This document shows, one piece after another, positions 26,321 through 34,977 of a DNA stretch of 64,000 nt; the stretch's first letter is position 1; each line of letters starts with the position of its first letter. A program made the translations under genes and the position numbers. Location of the stretch: assembly GCF_021117385.1 (NCBI RefSeq), contig NZ_CP088252.1, positions 1,798,001-1,862,000 of the forward strand, given 5' to 3'. The notes under the pieces are model-generated. The model was not told the DNA's origin, did not search any database, and was given only the letters and a program-made list of their open reading frames with translations. Origin of the DNA: Frateuria soli. Lineage in GTDB: Bacteria; Pseudomonadota; Gammaproteobacteria; Xanthomonadales; Rhodanobacteraceae.

Positions 26321-26562
26321 TCCGGACATCCACATCGTCAGCGGATCGCAGGCCTGCGATGCGCGCCACGGCGGCGCTCCGCGGCCACGCCTTTCAGGTT
26401 CCGAACCATTCCGGCCCCGCTTCCTGCATGACGATCGAATCCGCACCGATGCTCTTGAGCGCGAGCAGCCGGCGAAAACTGGTGGGATCCGCCCGGATCC
26501 GGCCTGCAGTCATGCCGAACCGGTCATACTTGCCCGTTCCCCCTGACCGTTACCCTCGACCC

Positions 26563-27420
26563 ATGAAGACTCCCACCGGCCTGCAGGCGCTGATCGACGA
26601 TGGCGTCATCGACGCGGTCCTGCGCCCGCTCAAGAGCGGCAAGGAGGCGTCCGTCTACGTGGTTCGCTCAGGCCCGCACGTGCGCTGCGCGAAGGTCTAC
26701 AAGGACATGGCGCAGCGCAGTTTCCAGCAGCGCGTGCAGTACCAGGAGGGTCGCAAGGTCCGCGGCAGCCGCCAGGCACGCGCGATCGGCAAGGCCAGCA
26801 AGTTCGGGCGCAAGGAAGCGGAGGCCGCCTGGAAGAATGCCGAGGTGGACGCGCTCTACCTGCTCGCCGACGCCGGCGTGCGCGTGCCGCGGCCCCACGG
26901 CTACTTCAACGGCGTGCTGGTGATGGACCTGGTGACCGACGCCGACGGCGAATCGGCCCCGCGCCTGGGCGAAGTGGACCTCTCGCCGGACACCGCGCGC
27001 GAATACCACCGCACCCTCATCCGCCAGGTCGTGCGCATGCTTTGCGTCGGCCTGATCCACGGCGACCTCTCGCCCTACAACGTGCTGGTGGCGCCGGACG
27101 GCCCGGTGATCATCGACCTGCCGCAGGTGGTCAGCGCCTCGGGCAACAACGCCGCACGCACCATGCTGCGACGGGACGTGGGCAACCTGACCATCTGCCT
27201 CTCGCGCTTCGCGCCGGAGCTGCTCGACACCTGGTACGCCGAGGAAATGTGGGCGCTGTTCGAACAGGGCGAGCTGCACCCGGACAGCGAACTGACCGGT
27301 CGCTTCGAATTCGACGAAAGCGACGTGGACATCGACAGCGTGATGCAGTCCATCATCGACGCCCGCGAGGAGGCGATCATCCGCCAGCAAGGGCGCGAGG
27401 CCGCGGAACGCGGAGACTGA
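26563..27420 (+). CDS. RIO1-type protein serine kinase
   Basis: The 285-residue protein has all RIO kinase landmarks: the nucleotide loop SGKEASVYVV (residues 25-34), the ATP-binding Lys in CAKVYKD (K44), the catalytic loop HGDLSPYNVLV (166-176, D168 and N173), and the metal-binding VIIDLPQVV (D185). The C-terminus is acidic (EFDESDVDID). RIO1 is an ancient atypical kinase acting in late ribosome assembly in eukaryotes and archaea; bacterial members are scattered and of unknown target. ATG 26563 gives the standard N-terminus; the frame is open from 26224. The gene appears monocistronic. Confidence 0.92.
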   Translation: MKTPTGLQALIDDGVIDAVLRPLKSGKEASVYVVRSGPHVRCAKVYKDMAQRSFQQRVQYQEGRKVRGSRQARAIGKASKFGRKEAEAAWKNAEVDALYLLADAGVRVPRPHGYFNGVLVMDLVTDADGESAPRLGEVDLSPDTAREYHRTLIRQVVRMLCVGLIHGDLSPYNVLVAPDGPVIIDLPQVVSASGNNAARTMLRRDVGNLTICLSRFAPELLDTWYAEEMWALFEQGELHPDSELTGRFEFDESDVDIDSVMQSIIDAREEAIIRQQGREAAERGD

Positions 27421-27447
27421 CCGGCGGCGACACGGCTGCACAGCACC

Positions 27448-27539
27448 CTTGGCGATCGCTCACCCGAGGCCATGGAGAGACGGACCGGAGGTGCCTGATT
27501 GGACCGCCCGAGAAGGCGGAACTGGCTCAACCCGTTCTC
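27448..27539 (+). repeat. dispersed ~90-base repeat, copy A
   Basis: It aligns without gaps to 29790-29880 at roughly 75 percent identity; shared blocks include ATCGCTCACCC, GAGAGAC and TGCCTGA. It lies in the 333-base gap after the RIO kinase gene. The remainder of that gap holds no recognised gene. Confidence 0.6.
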
Positions 27540-27753
27540 TTTGATTCCTGAAATGGGGCTCTGGCTGGTCGAGAGCGACGCCGAATTGCACTCTGCCCCC
27601 CCGTTTTTGAGGCCCCGGTTCTTGCTGCGGGCAGCGGCCAAACAGAAGGGTCCATCCACCACTGCAAGGAAAAAAGAACCCCGATCTCGCGGTAAGCCTC
27701 GTCTAAGGCCCCGCGCCTAGCATGGTGCTCCTTGAAATGCCCATGGAGCAGAC

Positions 27754-28518
27754 GTGGAGAGCAAAATCGTTACCACCAAGGTACCCGAGGTCACCCTGCT
27801 GTTCTGGATCATCAAGGTGCTCGCCACCACGCTGGGCGAAACCGGCGGCGACAGCCTGTCGATGTCGATGAACCTGGGTTACCTGGTAAGCACGGGGATC
27901 TTCGCGCTCGCCTTCGTCATCGCGGTGACCGTGCAGATCCGGGCCGAGCGCTTTCACCCGCTGATCTACTGGATCACCATCATCGCCACCACCACGGTGG
28001 GTACGACACTCGCGGATTTCGCGGACCGGTCCCTGGGCATCGGATATCCGGGCGGCACAGCCATCCTGCTGGTGCTCCTGCTGGCCTCGCTTTTCACCTG
28101 GTACAGGACTCTCGGCACGGTCGCCGTCCACTCGGTGCAATCGCCCCTGAGCGAAGTCTTCTACTGGGTGACGATCATGTTTTCGCAGACCCTCGGCACC
28201 GCACTCGGCGACTGGACGGCGGACAGCCTGGGGCTGGGCTATCTCGGCGGCGCCGTGCTGTTTGGATCGCTCCTGGCCCTGATTGCGCTGGCCTACTACC
28301 GGACGCGCATCTCACACACGCTGCTGTTCTGGGCCGCCTTCATCCTCACCCGCCCGCTCGGTGCGGTGGTCGGAGACCTGCTCGACAAGCCCCTGGGACA
28401 AGGGGGGCTGGCGCTCAGCCGGTACATGGCTTCCGGTGTCCTGCTTGCGGCGATTCTGCTGTTGGTCCTCGTGTTTCCGCACCGCCCGGCAAGGGCCTCG
28501 GTTCCAGTGCACGAGTGA
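27754..28518 (+). CDS. COG4705-type integral membrane protein with internal repeats
   Basis: The 254-residue protein has about eight hydrophobic helices arranged as four repeated units, each with a Thr/Gly/Asp motif: LATTLGETGGDSLS, ATTTVGTTLADFADRS, FSQTLGTALGDWTADS and LTRPLGAVVGDLLDKP. Each unit follows a LLFWI- or VFYWV-like helix. This layout is that of the uncharacterised COG4705 membrane-anchored family; the conserved acidic residues inside helices suggest a transporter or ion-binding role, which is inference. The start is GTG 27754 with GGAG eight bases before; no ATG is in frame nearby. Confidence 0.85.
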   Translation: MESKIVTTKVPEVTLLFWIIKVLATTLGETGGDSLSMSMNLGYLVSTGIFALAFVIAVTVQIRAERFHPLIYWITIIATTTVGTTLADFADRSLGIGYPGGTAILLVLLLASLFTWYRTLGTVAVHSVQSPLSEVFYWVTIMFSQTLGTALGDWTADSLGLGYLGGAVLFGSLLALIALAYYRTRISHTLLFWAAFILTRPLGAVVGDLLDKPLGQGGLALSRYMASGVLLAAILLLVLVFPHRPARASVPVHE

Positions 28519-28740
28519 GCTGATTCCACGTCGAACAACGGGCGAACAACGGGGCCAGATTCATTTCCTGTCACCACGACCAAGGTCCAGCCGCCGACGA
28601 TGGCAGCGGGCTGCAAGTCGGGATCGGAGCCTCAACCACCTCCGTCACCCTGGTCACGATCCCGTGCGCCCGGCGTAACGGGTGGCGTCCTACGCTCACG
28701 CTTCCGCCCGTCCACTGGCAACGGGCATCGGAGGTGTCGC

Positions 28741-29664
28741 ATGACGGACCACGACCCGATCTGGCCATCCTTGCCATACACCGCTTGGCAGGACACCTAC
28801 GCGACCCTGCATCTGTATTCGCAGGTGGTAGGCAAGGTGGCGCTCGCGCTGGCGCCGCCGCTCAACCATTGCTGGGGCGTAGCACTGCACGTGACCCCGC
28901 GCGGCCTGTCTACCGGCATGCTGCCGCACGGCTCACGCTCGTTCACGCTCGCCTTCGACTTCCTCGACCACACCCTGGAAATCGCCTGCACCAGCGGCGC
29001 CACCCGCCGGCTGCCGCTGGCATCGCGCAGCATCGGGGCGTTCCACCGGGCGCTGATGGAGGCACTCGCGGACATGGGCCTGGCGGTGCGGATCTGGCCG
29101 GTGACCGTCGAGATGCCCACGCCGATACGGCTGGACGACGACACCCGGACAGTGAGCTACGCCGGCGCCTGGGCGCAGAGGTTCTGGCGCAGCCTGGTGC
29201 AGGTCGACCGCGTGTTCGCCTCGTGGCGCAGCGACTACGCCGGCAAGAGCAGCCCGGTCAATTTCTTCTGGGGCAGCTTCGACCTGGCGGTGACGCGGTT
29301 CTCCGGGCGCAAGGCGCCGCCGCGCACTGGTCCGGCGTTCGAGCGCGACGCCTACTCCCACGAAGTGATCAGCCACGGCTTCTGGCCCGGCGACGCACGA
29401 CTGCCGGAGGCGGCGTTCTACGCCTACGCCGTGCCACAGCCGGCAGGGCTGGCCGAAGCGACCGTGCAACCCCCTCAAGCGTATTTCCACCGGGAACTGA
29501 GCGAGTTCATCCTGCCCTACGAGGCGGTCCGGCAGAGCGCCTCGCCCGAACGGACGCTCCAGGCGTTTCTGCAAAGTACGTGGGACCGGGCTGCCGAGCT
29601 GGGTGAGTGGGATCGTGCTGCGCTCGAACGGCGGCAGGAAGACAAAAAAGAGAGGTTGATTTAG
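28741..29664 (+). CDS. DUF5996 family protein
   Basis: The 307-residue protein carries the DUF5996 pattern: IWPSLPYTAWQDTYATLHLYSQVVGKVALALAPPLNHCWGVALHVTPRGLST, FDFLDHTLEIACTSGATRRLPL, FWRSLVQVDRVFASWRSDYAGKSSPVNFFWGSFDLAVTRFSGRKAPP, HEVISHGFWPGD and AAFYAYAVPQPAGL. It is soluble and of unknown function. ATG 28741 lies just after GGAGG; the open frame from 28600 is not conserved. It stands alone after a 222-base gap that holds a GGCCAGATTCATTTCC element. Confidence 0.9.
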   Translation: MTDHDPIWPSLPYTAWQDTYATLHLYSQVVGKVALALAPPLNHCWGVALHVTPRGLSTGMLPHGSRSFTLAFDFLDHTLEIACTSGATRRLPLASRSIGAFHRALMEALADMGLAVRIWPVTVEMPTPIRLDDDTRTVSYAGAWAQRFWRSLVQVDRVFASWRSDYAGKSSPVNFFWGSFDLAVTRFSGRKAPPRTGPAFERDAYSHEVISHGFWPGDARLPEAAFYAYAVPQPAGLAEATVQPPQAYFHRELSEFILPYEAVRQSASPERTLQAFLQSTWDRAAELGEWDRAALERRQEDKKERLI

Positions 29665-29789
29665 CGACACGGACAAATAAGCCTGACGCCCTTTCGCACT
29701 CTTGCCCCAGCGTTTTGAGAAAGCGAGGCGTGCCTCAGTAGCATGAACCGGGTCAGCGTCGATTTTGAAAGTGCACTCTTCACAGCAGG

Positions 29790-29880
29790 CTTGGATATCG
29801 CTCACCCCAGGCCCTTGAGAGACAGCCAGAAGATGCCTGAATGAGCCGTCCGAAAGTGCGGCATCGGCTCACCCCATCCC
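29790..29880 (+). repeat. dispersed ~90-base repeat, copy B
   Basis: This is the partner of 27448-27539. It sits in the gap between the DUF5996 gene and the minus-strand nuclease gene, close to an edge of the defence island. Confidence 0.6.
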
Positions 29881-29948
29881 TTCGTTTGGCTTTGGTGCGG
29901 GAGCTTTATTCCATTTCCCTTTATTAGGGACTGCCCCCGCGCCTTTCG

Positions 29949-31172
29949 TTACAGTTCTTCAGCCAGCTTTTCCAGCCGTGGTCGGAACACATTGACGTAT
30001 CGATTGATCGCGTCACTAAGGAAGAGTTTGATCTCCTCCTGATTAGCTGGATCAAGCAAGTCCGGGAAGTGCTTGAACGATCCTATCGCGTACTTGCCGT
30101 CGTTCGCCTCCCAATGCGCATCTATCCCGAGTTGGGCATTGATATCCTCTTGCTGGCGAAGAAGCTTCTGGTAAAGATCATCCGCGAGCGCCCCTCGCAG
30201 GAAGGTCAGGAACACGCCTACCCTTCGATATCGCTGGGAAAAGTACATTGTTACCCATGCCTGCCCACCGCCCCCAGGCGGCATCGGAAAGAAGGCATTC
30301 GCTATTTTTCGCTCCGTCGGCTTCGGTACAGGCTGAGACTTATCGTCTAGTTCGAGGCTGCCGAGAAACTCAGGCCAGAATTTCATGTAGAAGCGCTCAA
30401 GATCCGACGGCGGTGTTCCCACCATCGCGCTTTGCTCAACCTCATCCATTGATTCGTCATCCTGCGTCTCAAGGCGCCCGTCGCGAAAAGTGACGACAGT
30501 TCTCTTGATTACGACGGTCTTCGCAAGCACACGGGGTTGGACGAGGGTGCCCAAACCGTCCGCTTTGTACAGGCCTAGCTCAACGAGACCAAACGTGAAT
30601 GCCAAATGCCCGGATCTTTCCATGAAATCGGCGATAGCGGCGACGCCTTCGCGGATGCCATCGCCCACCACGAGGAGGAGGAAGTGACCTTCCCTGAGAG
30701 ATCGTGAAACCTCGTCTACGAACCTCGCCTCTTCTAGCGTCGGATCACGTTGGCGAACCAGCTCGTACAGCACATTTCCGGTGCGTTTGGTGGCACGGGA
30801 TACTTCGCGCTGTAAGTCTTCGTAGTCCCAGCGGGAAAGCTCCTTTGCGTAGTCCAGGATCTGCCCGACCACCTTCCTTCGCGCCTCAGGGTTGCGCCAA
30901 AGCTTCGCCTCAACGACAACCAAGCGCCCCTTGGGGGTCACGTACAGCACATCCAAGGGTCCTGCTTGCGTGTTGAGCTCCGTACAGACCGGGATCAAGC
31001 CTTCATAGGCGCGATCAATCTCGGCCACTGGAAGGGTCTCGGGATGCTCAAAAACAAGCTCCTGAATGAACAGCTCGTCGTAATCACCACCTCCACCCAG
31101 CGGCAGCCGCGCTAGCCGCGAAGCCCCGGCCGCCCCGATGAGAATGGGAGTTGCATACGGATCATCTGCCAC
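29949..31172 (-). CDS. PD-(D/E)XK nuclease-like protein of the defence island
   Basis: The 407-residue protein has an N-terminal restriction-endonuclease-like fold. GPLDVLYVTPKGRLVVVEAKLWRNPEARRKVVGQILDYAKEL shows the Asp, the ExK (E-A-K) and the following Q of a PD-(D/E)XK core. The C-terminal part (from about residue 265, ERFYMKFWPEFLGSLELDD...AWVTMYFSQRYRRVGVFLTFLRG) resembles DUF4268-type domains found in predicted nucleases. GTG 31172 follows GGAGGAAGCC. It lies downstream of the type I R-M genes on the same strand, separated from them by the IS-damaged segment, and its base composition is less GC-rich than the flanking chromosome. A DNA-targeting defence role is inferred. Confidence 0.75.
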   Translation of the reverse strand: MADDPYATPILIGAAGASRLARLPLGGGGDYDELFIQELVFEHPETLPVAEIDRAYEGLIPVCTELNTQAGPLDVLYVTPKGRLVVVEAKLWRNPEARRKVVGQILDYAKELSRWDYEDLQREVSRATKRTGNVLYELVRQRDPTLEEARFVDEVSRSLREGHFLLLVVGDGIREGVAAIADFMERSGHLAFTFGLVELGLYKADGLGTLVQPRVLAKTVVIKRTVVTFRDGRLETQDDESMDEVEQSAMVGTPPSDLERFYMKFWPEFLGSLELDDKSQPVPKPTERKIANAFFPMPPGGGGQAWVTMYFSQRYRRVGVFLTFLRGALADDLYQKLLRQQEDINAQLGIDAHWEANDGKYAIGSFKHFPDLLDPANQEEIKLFLSDAINRYVNVFRPRLEKLAEEL

Positions 31173-31297
31173 GGCTTCCTCCAGAAAGCGGGATCAGCTT
31201 CCGGTACGGGATCGGAAAGAATGAAGTCGGTTTCGCAATCAACGGCATGATAAGCACCTGACACCCACTTTCCTCGCCTCGATGTTGCAGGGTCGCT

Positions 31298-31523
31298 TCA
31301 GCGTCCTTGGAACACGTGTTCGCGGTGAAACTGCAGGTACCCCTTCAGCTTCGCATTCGGCTTCCGCGTCAAGCTGGACGGTATGGAAAGCGCGACTCGC
31401 TCCGGCTGGGTGAGCACATCGGCGACCATCATCGTGCCGTCATCCCCGAAGCTGATCAGCCCGACGTCGAAAAGTGCGTCGAGGTTGGCCGACAGCATGA
31501 GGCCATTGTTTGAATCAAGCCGT
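31298..31523 (-). pseudogene. C-terminal fragment of an HNH endonuclease gene cut by the IS element
   Basis: The frame reads RLDSNNGLMLSANLDALFDVGLISFGDDGTMMVADVLTQPERVALSIPSSLTRKPNAKLKGYLQFHREHVFQGR. This matches the C-terminal end of HNH_2-type endonucleases (GLLLSAxLDALFDRGLISFDDDG). The N-terminal catalytic half is absent: the frame runs straight into the left end of the IS element at 31524, and the sequence beyond the IS is a different gene. The missing piece was therefore lost with the insertion or a later deletion. Confidence 0.8.
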
Positions 31524-31529
31524 TGGGTT

Positions 31530-32444
31530 CTACCCCGTTTCCACGGACGGTTTGATTAAGGCTGAAAACTCCCGGTCCCGCCTGGCGACTCTACGACGCA
31601 TGCGCGGGTTGTGGAACCGCTCGAGGTAATCGAACAGGTCAGCACGCGCCTCGTTCCTCGTCCGGTAGCTGCGTCGGTACACCCGCTCGCGTTTGAGCAC
31701 ACCGAAAAAGCCTTCGCACGCCGCGTTGTCGGCGCAGTGTCCGACGTCGCTCATGCTGCAGACCAGAGCGTTGCCGCCCAGGAACTTCTGGTACGTACCG
31801 CTGATGAACTGGCCACCCCGATCGGAGTGCAGGATGAGCTCCGAACTTCCCTCCCGCTGCCACACGGCCATCTGGACCGCCCGCACGACCATGTGGCGAT
31901 CCTGGCGGTGGTGCATCGACCAGCCGACCACGAGCTTGCTGTAAAGATCGACCACCACGCACACATAAAGCTTGCCTTCCTGGGTCACGACCTCGGTGAT
32001 ATCGGTGACCCACTTGGTTTCCGGTTCATTTGCATTGAAGTCGCGTTCGAGCCGGTTGATGACGCCGACCGGGCGAGAGCCCGGCTTGCCGCCGAACCGG
32101 CGCTTCCTGCGTCGTGGCCAACCTTGCAGACCCTCGCCGGCCATCAACCGCGCCACCCGGTTGAGGCTGACGTGCTCGCCCTCGTCGCCGAGGTCCTCGT
32201 GCATGCGAGGGGCGCCGATCACGCCCTTGCTGTCCTCATGGATCTCCCGAATGCGCTCCAGCAGGCGCGCATTCGCCTGTGCCCGTGGCCCCGGCTTGCG
32301 CCCGGCCCAGGCGTAGAAACCACTGGTTGAAACTTCCAGGCAGCGGCACATCATCCCGACGGGATAGTCGCTGCGGCAGCGCTCAATCACCGCGTACCGT
32401 TCGGTGATTGCTTCGCGAAGTACGCTGCCGCGTCTTTTAAAAAA
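31530..32444 (-). CDS. IS3-family transposase OrfB (expressed by -1 frameshift)
   Basis: It codes for the integrase-type catalytic part of about 304 residues: an HTH_21-like region ([47 protein letters not shown]) and the rve core with DDE residues. These lie in [33 protein letters not shown] (first Asp), [21 protein letters not shown] (second Asp) and [17 protein letters not shown] (Glu). The stop lies inside the left terminal repeat. No good start codon is present; the product should be made as an OrfAB fusion through slippage at 32435-32441. All catalytic residues are intact, so the element may still be active. Confidence 0.9.
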   Translation of the reverse strand, partial: FFKRRGSVLREAITERYAVIERCRSDYPVGMMCRCLEVSTSGFYAWAGRKPGPRAQANARLLERIREIHEDSKGVIGAPRMHEDLGDEGEHVSLNRVARLMAGEGLQGWPRRRKRRFGGKPGSRPVGVINRLERDFNANEPETKWVTDITEVVTQEGKLYVCVVVDLYSKLVVGWSMHHRQDRHMVVRAVQMAVWQREGSSELILHSDRGGQFISGTYQKFLGGNALVCSMSDVGHCADNAACEGFFGVLKRERVYRRSYRTRNEARADLFDYLERFHNPRMRRRVARRDREFSALIKPSVETG

Positions 32445-32686
32445 TCTCGTTCCTTCGTGACTCGTGCTAGCTCGCGCTTGAGGCGAGCCAGCTCCTCGTC
32501 GCGAGGCGTGCCGCCGCCGGGGAACGCCTTGCCCCCCTCGCTCTCCGCCTCGCGCACCCAACGGGTGAGCATGTTGGGGTTGACCCCGACCTCCAGGGCG
32601 ATCTGGCGGCAACTCGACTTCGATCGCCGGACCAGCTCGACGAGCTCCCGCTTGTACTCGGGGCTGTAACGCTTGCGCTTCGACAT
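32387..32686 (-). CDS. IS3-family transposase OrfA
   Basis: The 99-residue protein carries an N-terminal helix-turn-helix ([46 protein letters not shown]) that binds the IS ends, and a leucine-zipper-like helix ([24 protein letters not shown]). ATG 32686 lies five bases after AAGGAG; GTG 32692 is less likely. It overlaps OrfB by about 58 bases. Confidence 0.92.
   Translation of the reverse strand: MSKRKRYSPEYKRELVELVRRSKSSCRQIALEVGVNPNMLTRWVREAESEGGKAFPGGGTPRDEELARLKRELARVTKERDFLKDAAAYFAKQSPNGTR
32435..32441 (-). promoter_or_regulatory. -1 programmed frameshift heptamer T TTA AAA
   Basis: In orfA the codons are GAT TTT TTA AAA GAC. Slippage by -1 on T TTA AAA gives TTT TTT AAA AGA, which is exactly the orfB frame (FFKRR). 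This is the canonical IS3 mechanism for making OrfAB. Confidence 0.75.
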
Positions 32687-32749
32687 GGACACTCCTTTGG
32701 CCCAGTATGAGCCTTAGTGAAAGTGTCCGCAGAATCGGGGTAGAACCCC

Positions 32750-33042
32750 TTCATGTCCCGCAGGAGTCGCTCTGCGCGTCGAAGGAGATCCTCGTCGAAG
32801 TACTGACGCCACTTGGTCTCGACGATGATTGCCTCGCAGGTAAGCTCCAGATGCCCGAGCTCCCAGAGTTTCACGAAGCCGTCTGATGGCACCCCACTGG
32901 CCAGAATCCGCTTGACGGTCTCGAAACCGCCGTCGGCCTCCAGCATGCCTTTGAAGCGACTCGGTACGTACTTGAGTTTCTCCGCCTCGCGCACCGCGCT
33001 TCTCAGGTAGGCGGTGAATTCCTCATTCAATCGAGCATCCAT
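32750..33042 (-). pseudogene. small defence-island protein truncated by the IS element
   Basis: The frame reads [98 protein letters not shown] and then enters the IS, which adds an unrelated tail of about 90 codons to 32467. Similar ~100-residue proteins occur near HNH nucleases and restriction genes and normally end within a few residues of this point. The protein may therefore still be nearly complete apart from the foreign tail. Function is unknown. Confidence 0.7.
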
Positions 33043-33124
33043 CTCTTGCTCCTCAATGCGTTATCGGATCCATGGGGTGCGCATAAGGGCCCGCTGACCC
33101 AACAGTTGAACACATACCTTCCCG

Positions 33125-33709
33125 TCACGCGGGTGCCTCGCCGAGGCCATCCGGGTGCGTGCCCGGAAAGGGAACGAGCTGCGCCGAGGGCAGCAGGTGC
33201 TGGCGCAGCAGGTCAAGCGGGCGGTGATATTCCATGCCGTGACGCTGGTTGCGGCCCAGGGCGGGATGCTTGAACAGTCCGTTCCAGTCCTGGGCAGCCA
33301 CCGAGGCTGGCGTGCGGTCGGTGTGTTCCAGGGCCATCCAGCACTCGAACTTGCGCTGGTTGAGGGAGGACAGCAGGCTGCGGTCGCGAGTGGCGGCGAA
33401 GGCGAATCCGGCGTGGAAGCCGTGCAGCTCGGCGTCCACTGCCGGGCCGTGCAGGCCGTACAGCTCGCACAGCGAGGCGAACTGCAGCAGCGCGCGCTCA
33501 TGGCATCGGCGCAGGCCGGCGGCGTTGCCAGACAGCATCAGCACCGCGCCGGTGGCCGCATTGAGCATCACCACGAACGGCTGGCGGTGCCAGAAGTCGA
33601 TATCCGCATACCACTCGCCCAGCGGGTTGGCCTGCGGCGCGGGCTCCGGTGGCTTGGCCGGTTGCTTCAGGCGCTTGAGCAGCTTGGCGGTGCAACGCAA
33701 GACGGTCAT
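33125..33709 (-). CDS. DUF6933-like protein co-transcribed with hsdS
   Basis: The 194-residue soluble protein begins MTVLRCTAKLLKRLKQPAK and contains LGEWYADIDFWHRQPFVVMLNAATGAVLMLSGNAAGLRRCHERALLQFASLC, then RKFECWMALEHTD and the distal PLDLLRQHLLPSAQLVPF. The start and the central WYAD...VVMLN pattern are those of DUF6933 proteins, which have no assigned function. Its ATG overlaps the hsdS stop (ATGA), so it is translated in the same operon; such accessory genes are common in type I R-M loci. Family assignment is from memory of the pattern. Confidence 0.75.
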   Translation of the reverse strand: MTVLRCTAKLLKRLKQPAKPPEPAPQANPLGEWYADIDFWHRQPFVVMLNAATGAVLMLSGNAAGLRRCHERALLQFASLCELYGLHGPAVDAELHGFHAGFAFAATRDRSLLSSLNQRKFECWMALEHTDRTPASVAAQDWNGLFKHPALGRNQRHGMEYHRPLDLLRQHLLPSAQLVPFPGTHPDGLGEAPA

Positions 33710-34977
33710 GCCACGCGCACCTGGCCGTTCATCAGCAGGGGGAGGAGCCAGTCGCGGAGTTGGGTGAGTTCAACATTCTCCAACTCCGCCAGTTTCTGGC
33801 GCTGCACGATCGGCTCAATCGCGCTGCAAAAAGCACTTGTTACAGCCTTGTCCGGGAGAACGGCATGCACGGACTTAAGCACGCCACCGGAGATCTCCAC
33901 GAAGGTGGAACCGGACGCATGCTGGATGATCGTGGGCAACGCTCGCTTGACCGCGTAGTAGACGAACGATGTGCCATAGCCCTTGGATGGCACGAACGAC
34001 TTGAACCCCTGGTTTGTCGTCACCGGATTCAAGGCAATGGCCAGATAGCCGACTGGCGCGCGGGAGCTCATAAGCACCGTGCCTGCCGGGTACAACGTCA
34101 ACGAGGCCGCGCGCATGCCCGCCTCGGACACGTCGGTTTCGCCCCGCGCTATGAATTTGTTCCCCTTGTTGTTCGATAGGTCCTTGGGCGTTATCCACGG
34201 GATCATGCCTTGCCCGAAGTTAGCGGCCTCCGCTGTGGAAGGCGTGCTTCCGCCTGCGATCTTTCCGAGCGCCTCCAGCGAGCCTGCGTCCCACCCCGCC
34301 GGGATCTCCCGCTTGAGGGTGCCGTTCCAGACCATCGCGCCGCCGCTGGACTTGTAGGGGCGGCCCTGGGCATCGGGGAAGTCGAACTGCACGAACCAGT
34401 AGTCGTAGATCGTCTTTGCCAGCGCCTCCAGCTCGGCGTTGATGCGGTTGTTGAGGTCGATCATGGACATCAACAAGTGCAGGAACTCGCCAATGCTGGC
34501 CTGCGTATCCAAATCTGGAAGTAGCAGATCAAGATATGAAAAGATATTTTCGTTGAGGCTCGCCCTCAGCACCATGACCGCGTTGTTGGTCATGGTTTTG
34601 CGAAACAGTGGACTTCTCAGATAGAAGGCCATGAACTTGGGGTCTGTAAGCCCCGGCGCTTTAGGCCTAAGCCTCTTGAGGAAGCCGCTGTAGGTGGCTT
34701 GCGGAAAGTCCTTGAGTGCCACGCAGCTCATGCCGAGCTCGTCGACTGTCTCACTCGTCCGGGTCAGGAATACGTCACCCGCTCGGATTGAGTACCTGCT
34801 TTGCTCGGATTCTGAGGTGTCCATCCGATCAGGAAGGACGTCGGGCACGAAGTAGTGGTTGAAGACCGTGGAAAAGGACAGGAATGGCGCGCCGTGACCA
34901 GCCTGCGCGGCACTGGTGGAGATGCCTGAGCTCATCTCATAGAGTTCTGAGAACGACTGCGGTCTGAGCTTAGCCAC
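33706..34977 (-). CDS. hsdS: type I restriction-modification specificity subunit HsdS
   Basis: The 423-residue protein has two target-recognition regions separated by a conserved helix. The central repeat reads IGEFLHLLMSMIDLNNRINAELEALAKTIYDYWFVQFDFPD and the distal one FCSAIEPIVQRQKLAELENVELTQLRDWLLPLLMNGQ. TRD-type segments include YSGFLKRLRPK, IPWITPKDLSNNKG and GTVLMSSRAPVGYLAIA. It recognises a bipartite DNA site and docks HsdM and HsdR. GTG 34977 overlaps the hsdM stop by eight bases. The codon usage is less GC-biased than in hsdM and hsdR, common for horizontally exchanged specificity genes. Confidence 0.95.
   Translation of the reverse strand: MAKLRPQSFSELYEMSSGISTSAAQAGHGAPFLSFSTVFNHYFVPDVLPDRMDTSESEQSRYSIRAGDVFLTRTSETVDELGMSCVALKDFPQATYSGFLKRLRPKAPGLTDPKFMAFYLRSPLFRKTMTNNAVMVLRASLNENIFSYLDLLLPDLDTQASIGEFLHLLMSMIDLNNRINAELEALAKTIYDYWFVQFDFPDAQGRPYKSSGGAMVWNGTLKREIPAGWDAGSLEALGKIAGGSTPSTAEAANFGQGMIPWITPKDLSNNKGNKFIARGETDVSEAGMRAASLTLYPAGTVLMSSRAPVGYLAIALNPVTTNQGFKSFVPSKGYGTSFVYYAVKRALPTIIQHASGSTFVEISGGVLKSVHAVLPDKAVTSAFCSAIEPIVQRQKLAELENVELTQLRDWLLPLLMNGQVRVA

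Larger units (their letters stand above)
31524..32749 (-). mobile_element. IS3-family insertion sequence
   Basis: The 1.2-kb element is bounded by imperfect inverted repeats. The left end reads GGGTTCTACCCCG...CGGAC...TTTGATTAAGGCT and the right end, reversed, GGGGTTCTACCCCG...CGGAC...TTTCACTAAGGCT. It contains orfA and orfB in overlapping frames with a frameshift site, and the end sequences resemble the IS3 subgroup. No target duplication can be recognised, and the genes broken on the two sides are different. A deletion next to the element, or recombination between two copies, is therefore likely. Confidence 0.9.

Noticed and set aside
29949-33709. A new multi-gene defence system downstream of hsdS
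   Set aside because: The genes are interrupted by an IS and two are incomplete, so no intact system can be claimed; the region is described as separate genes instead.
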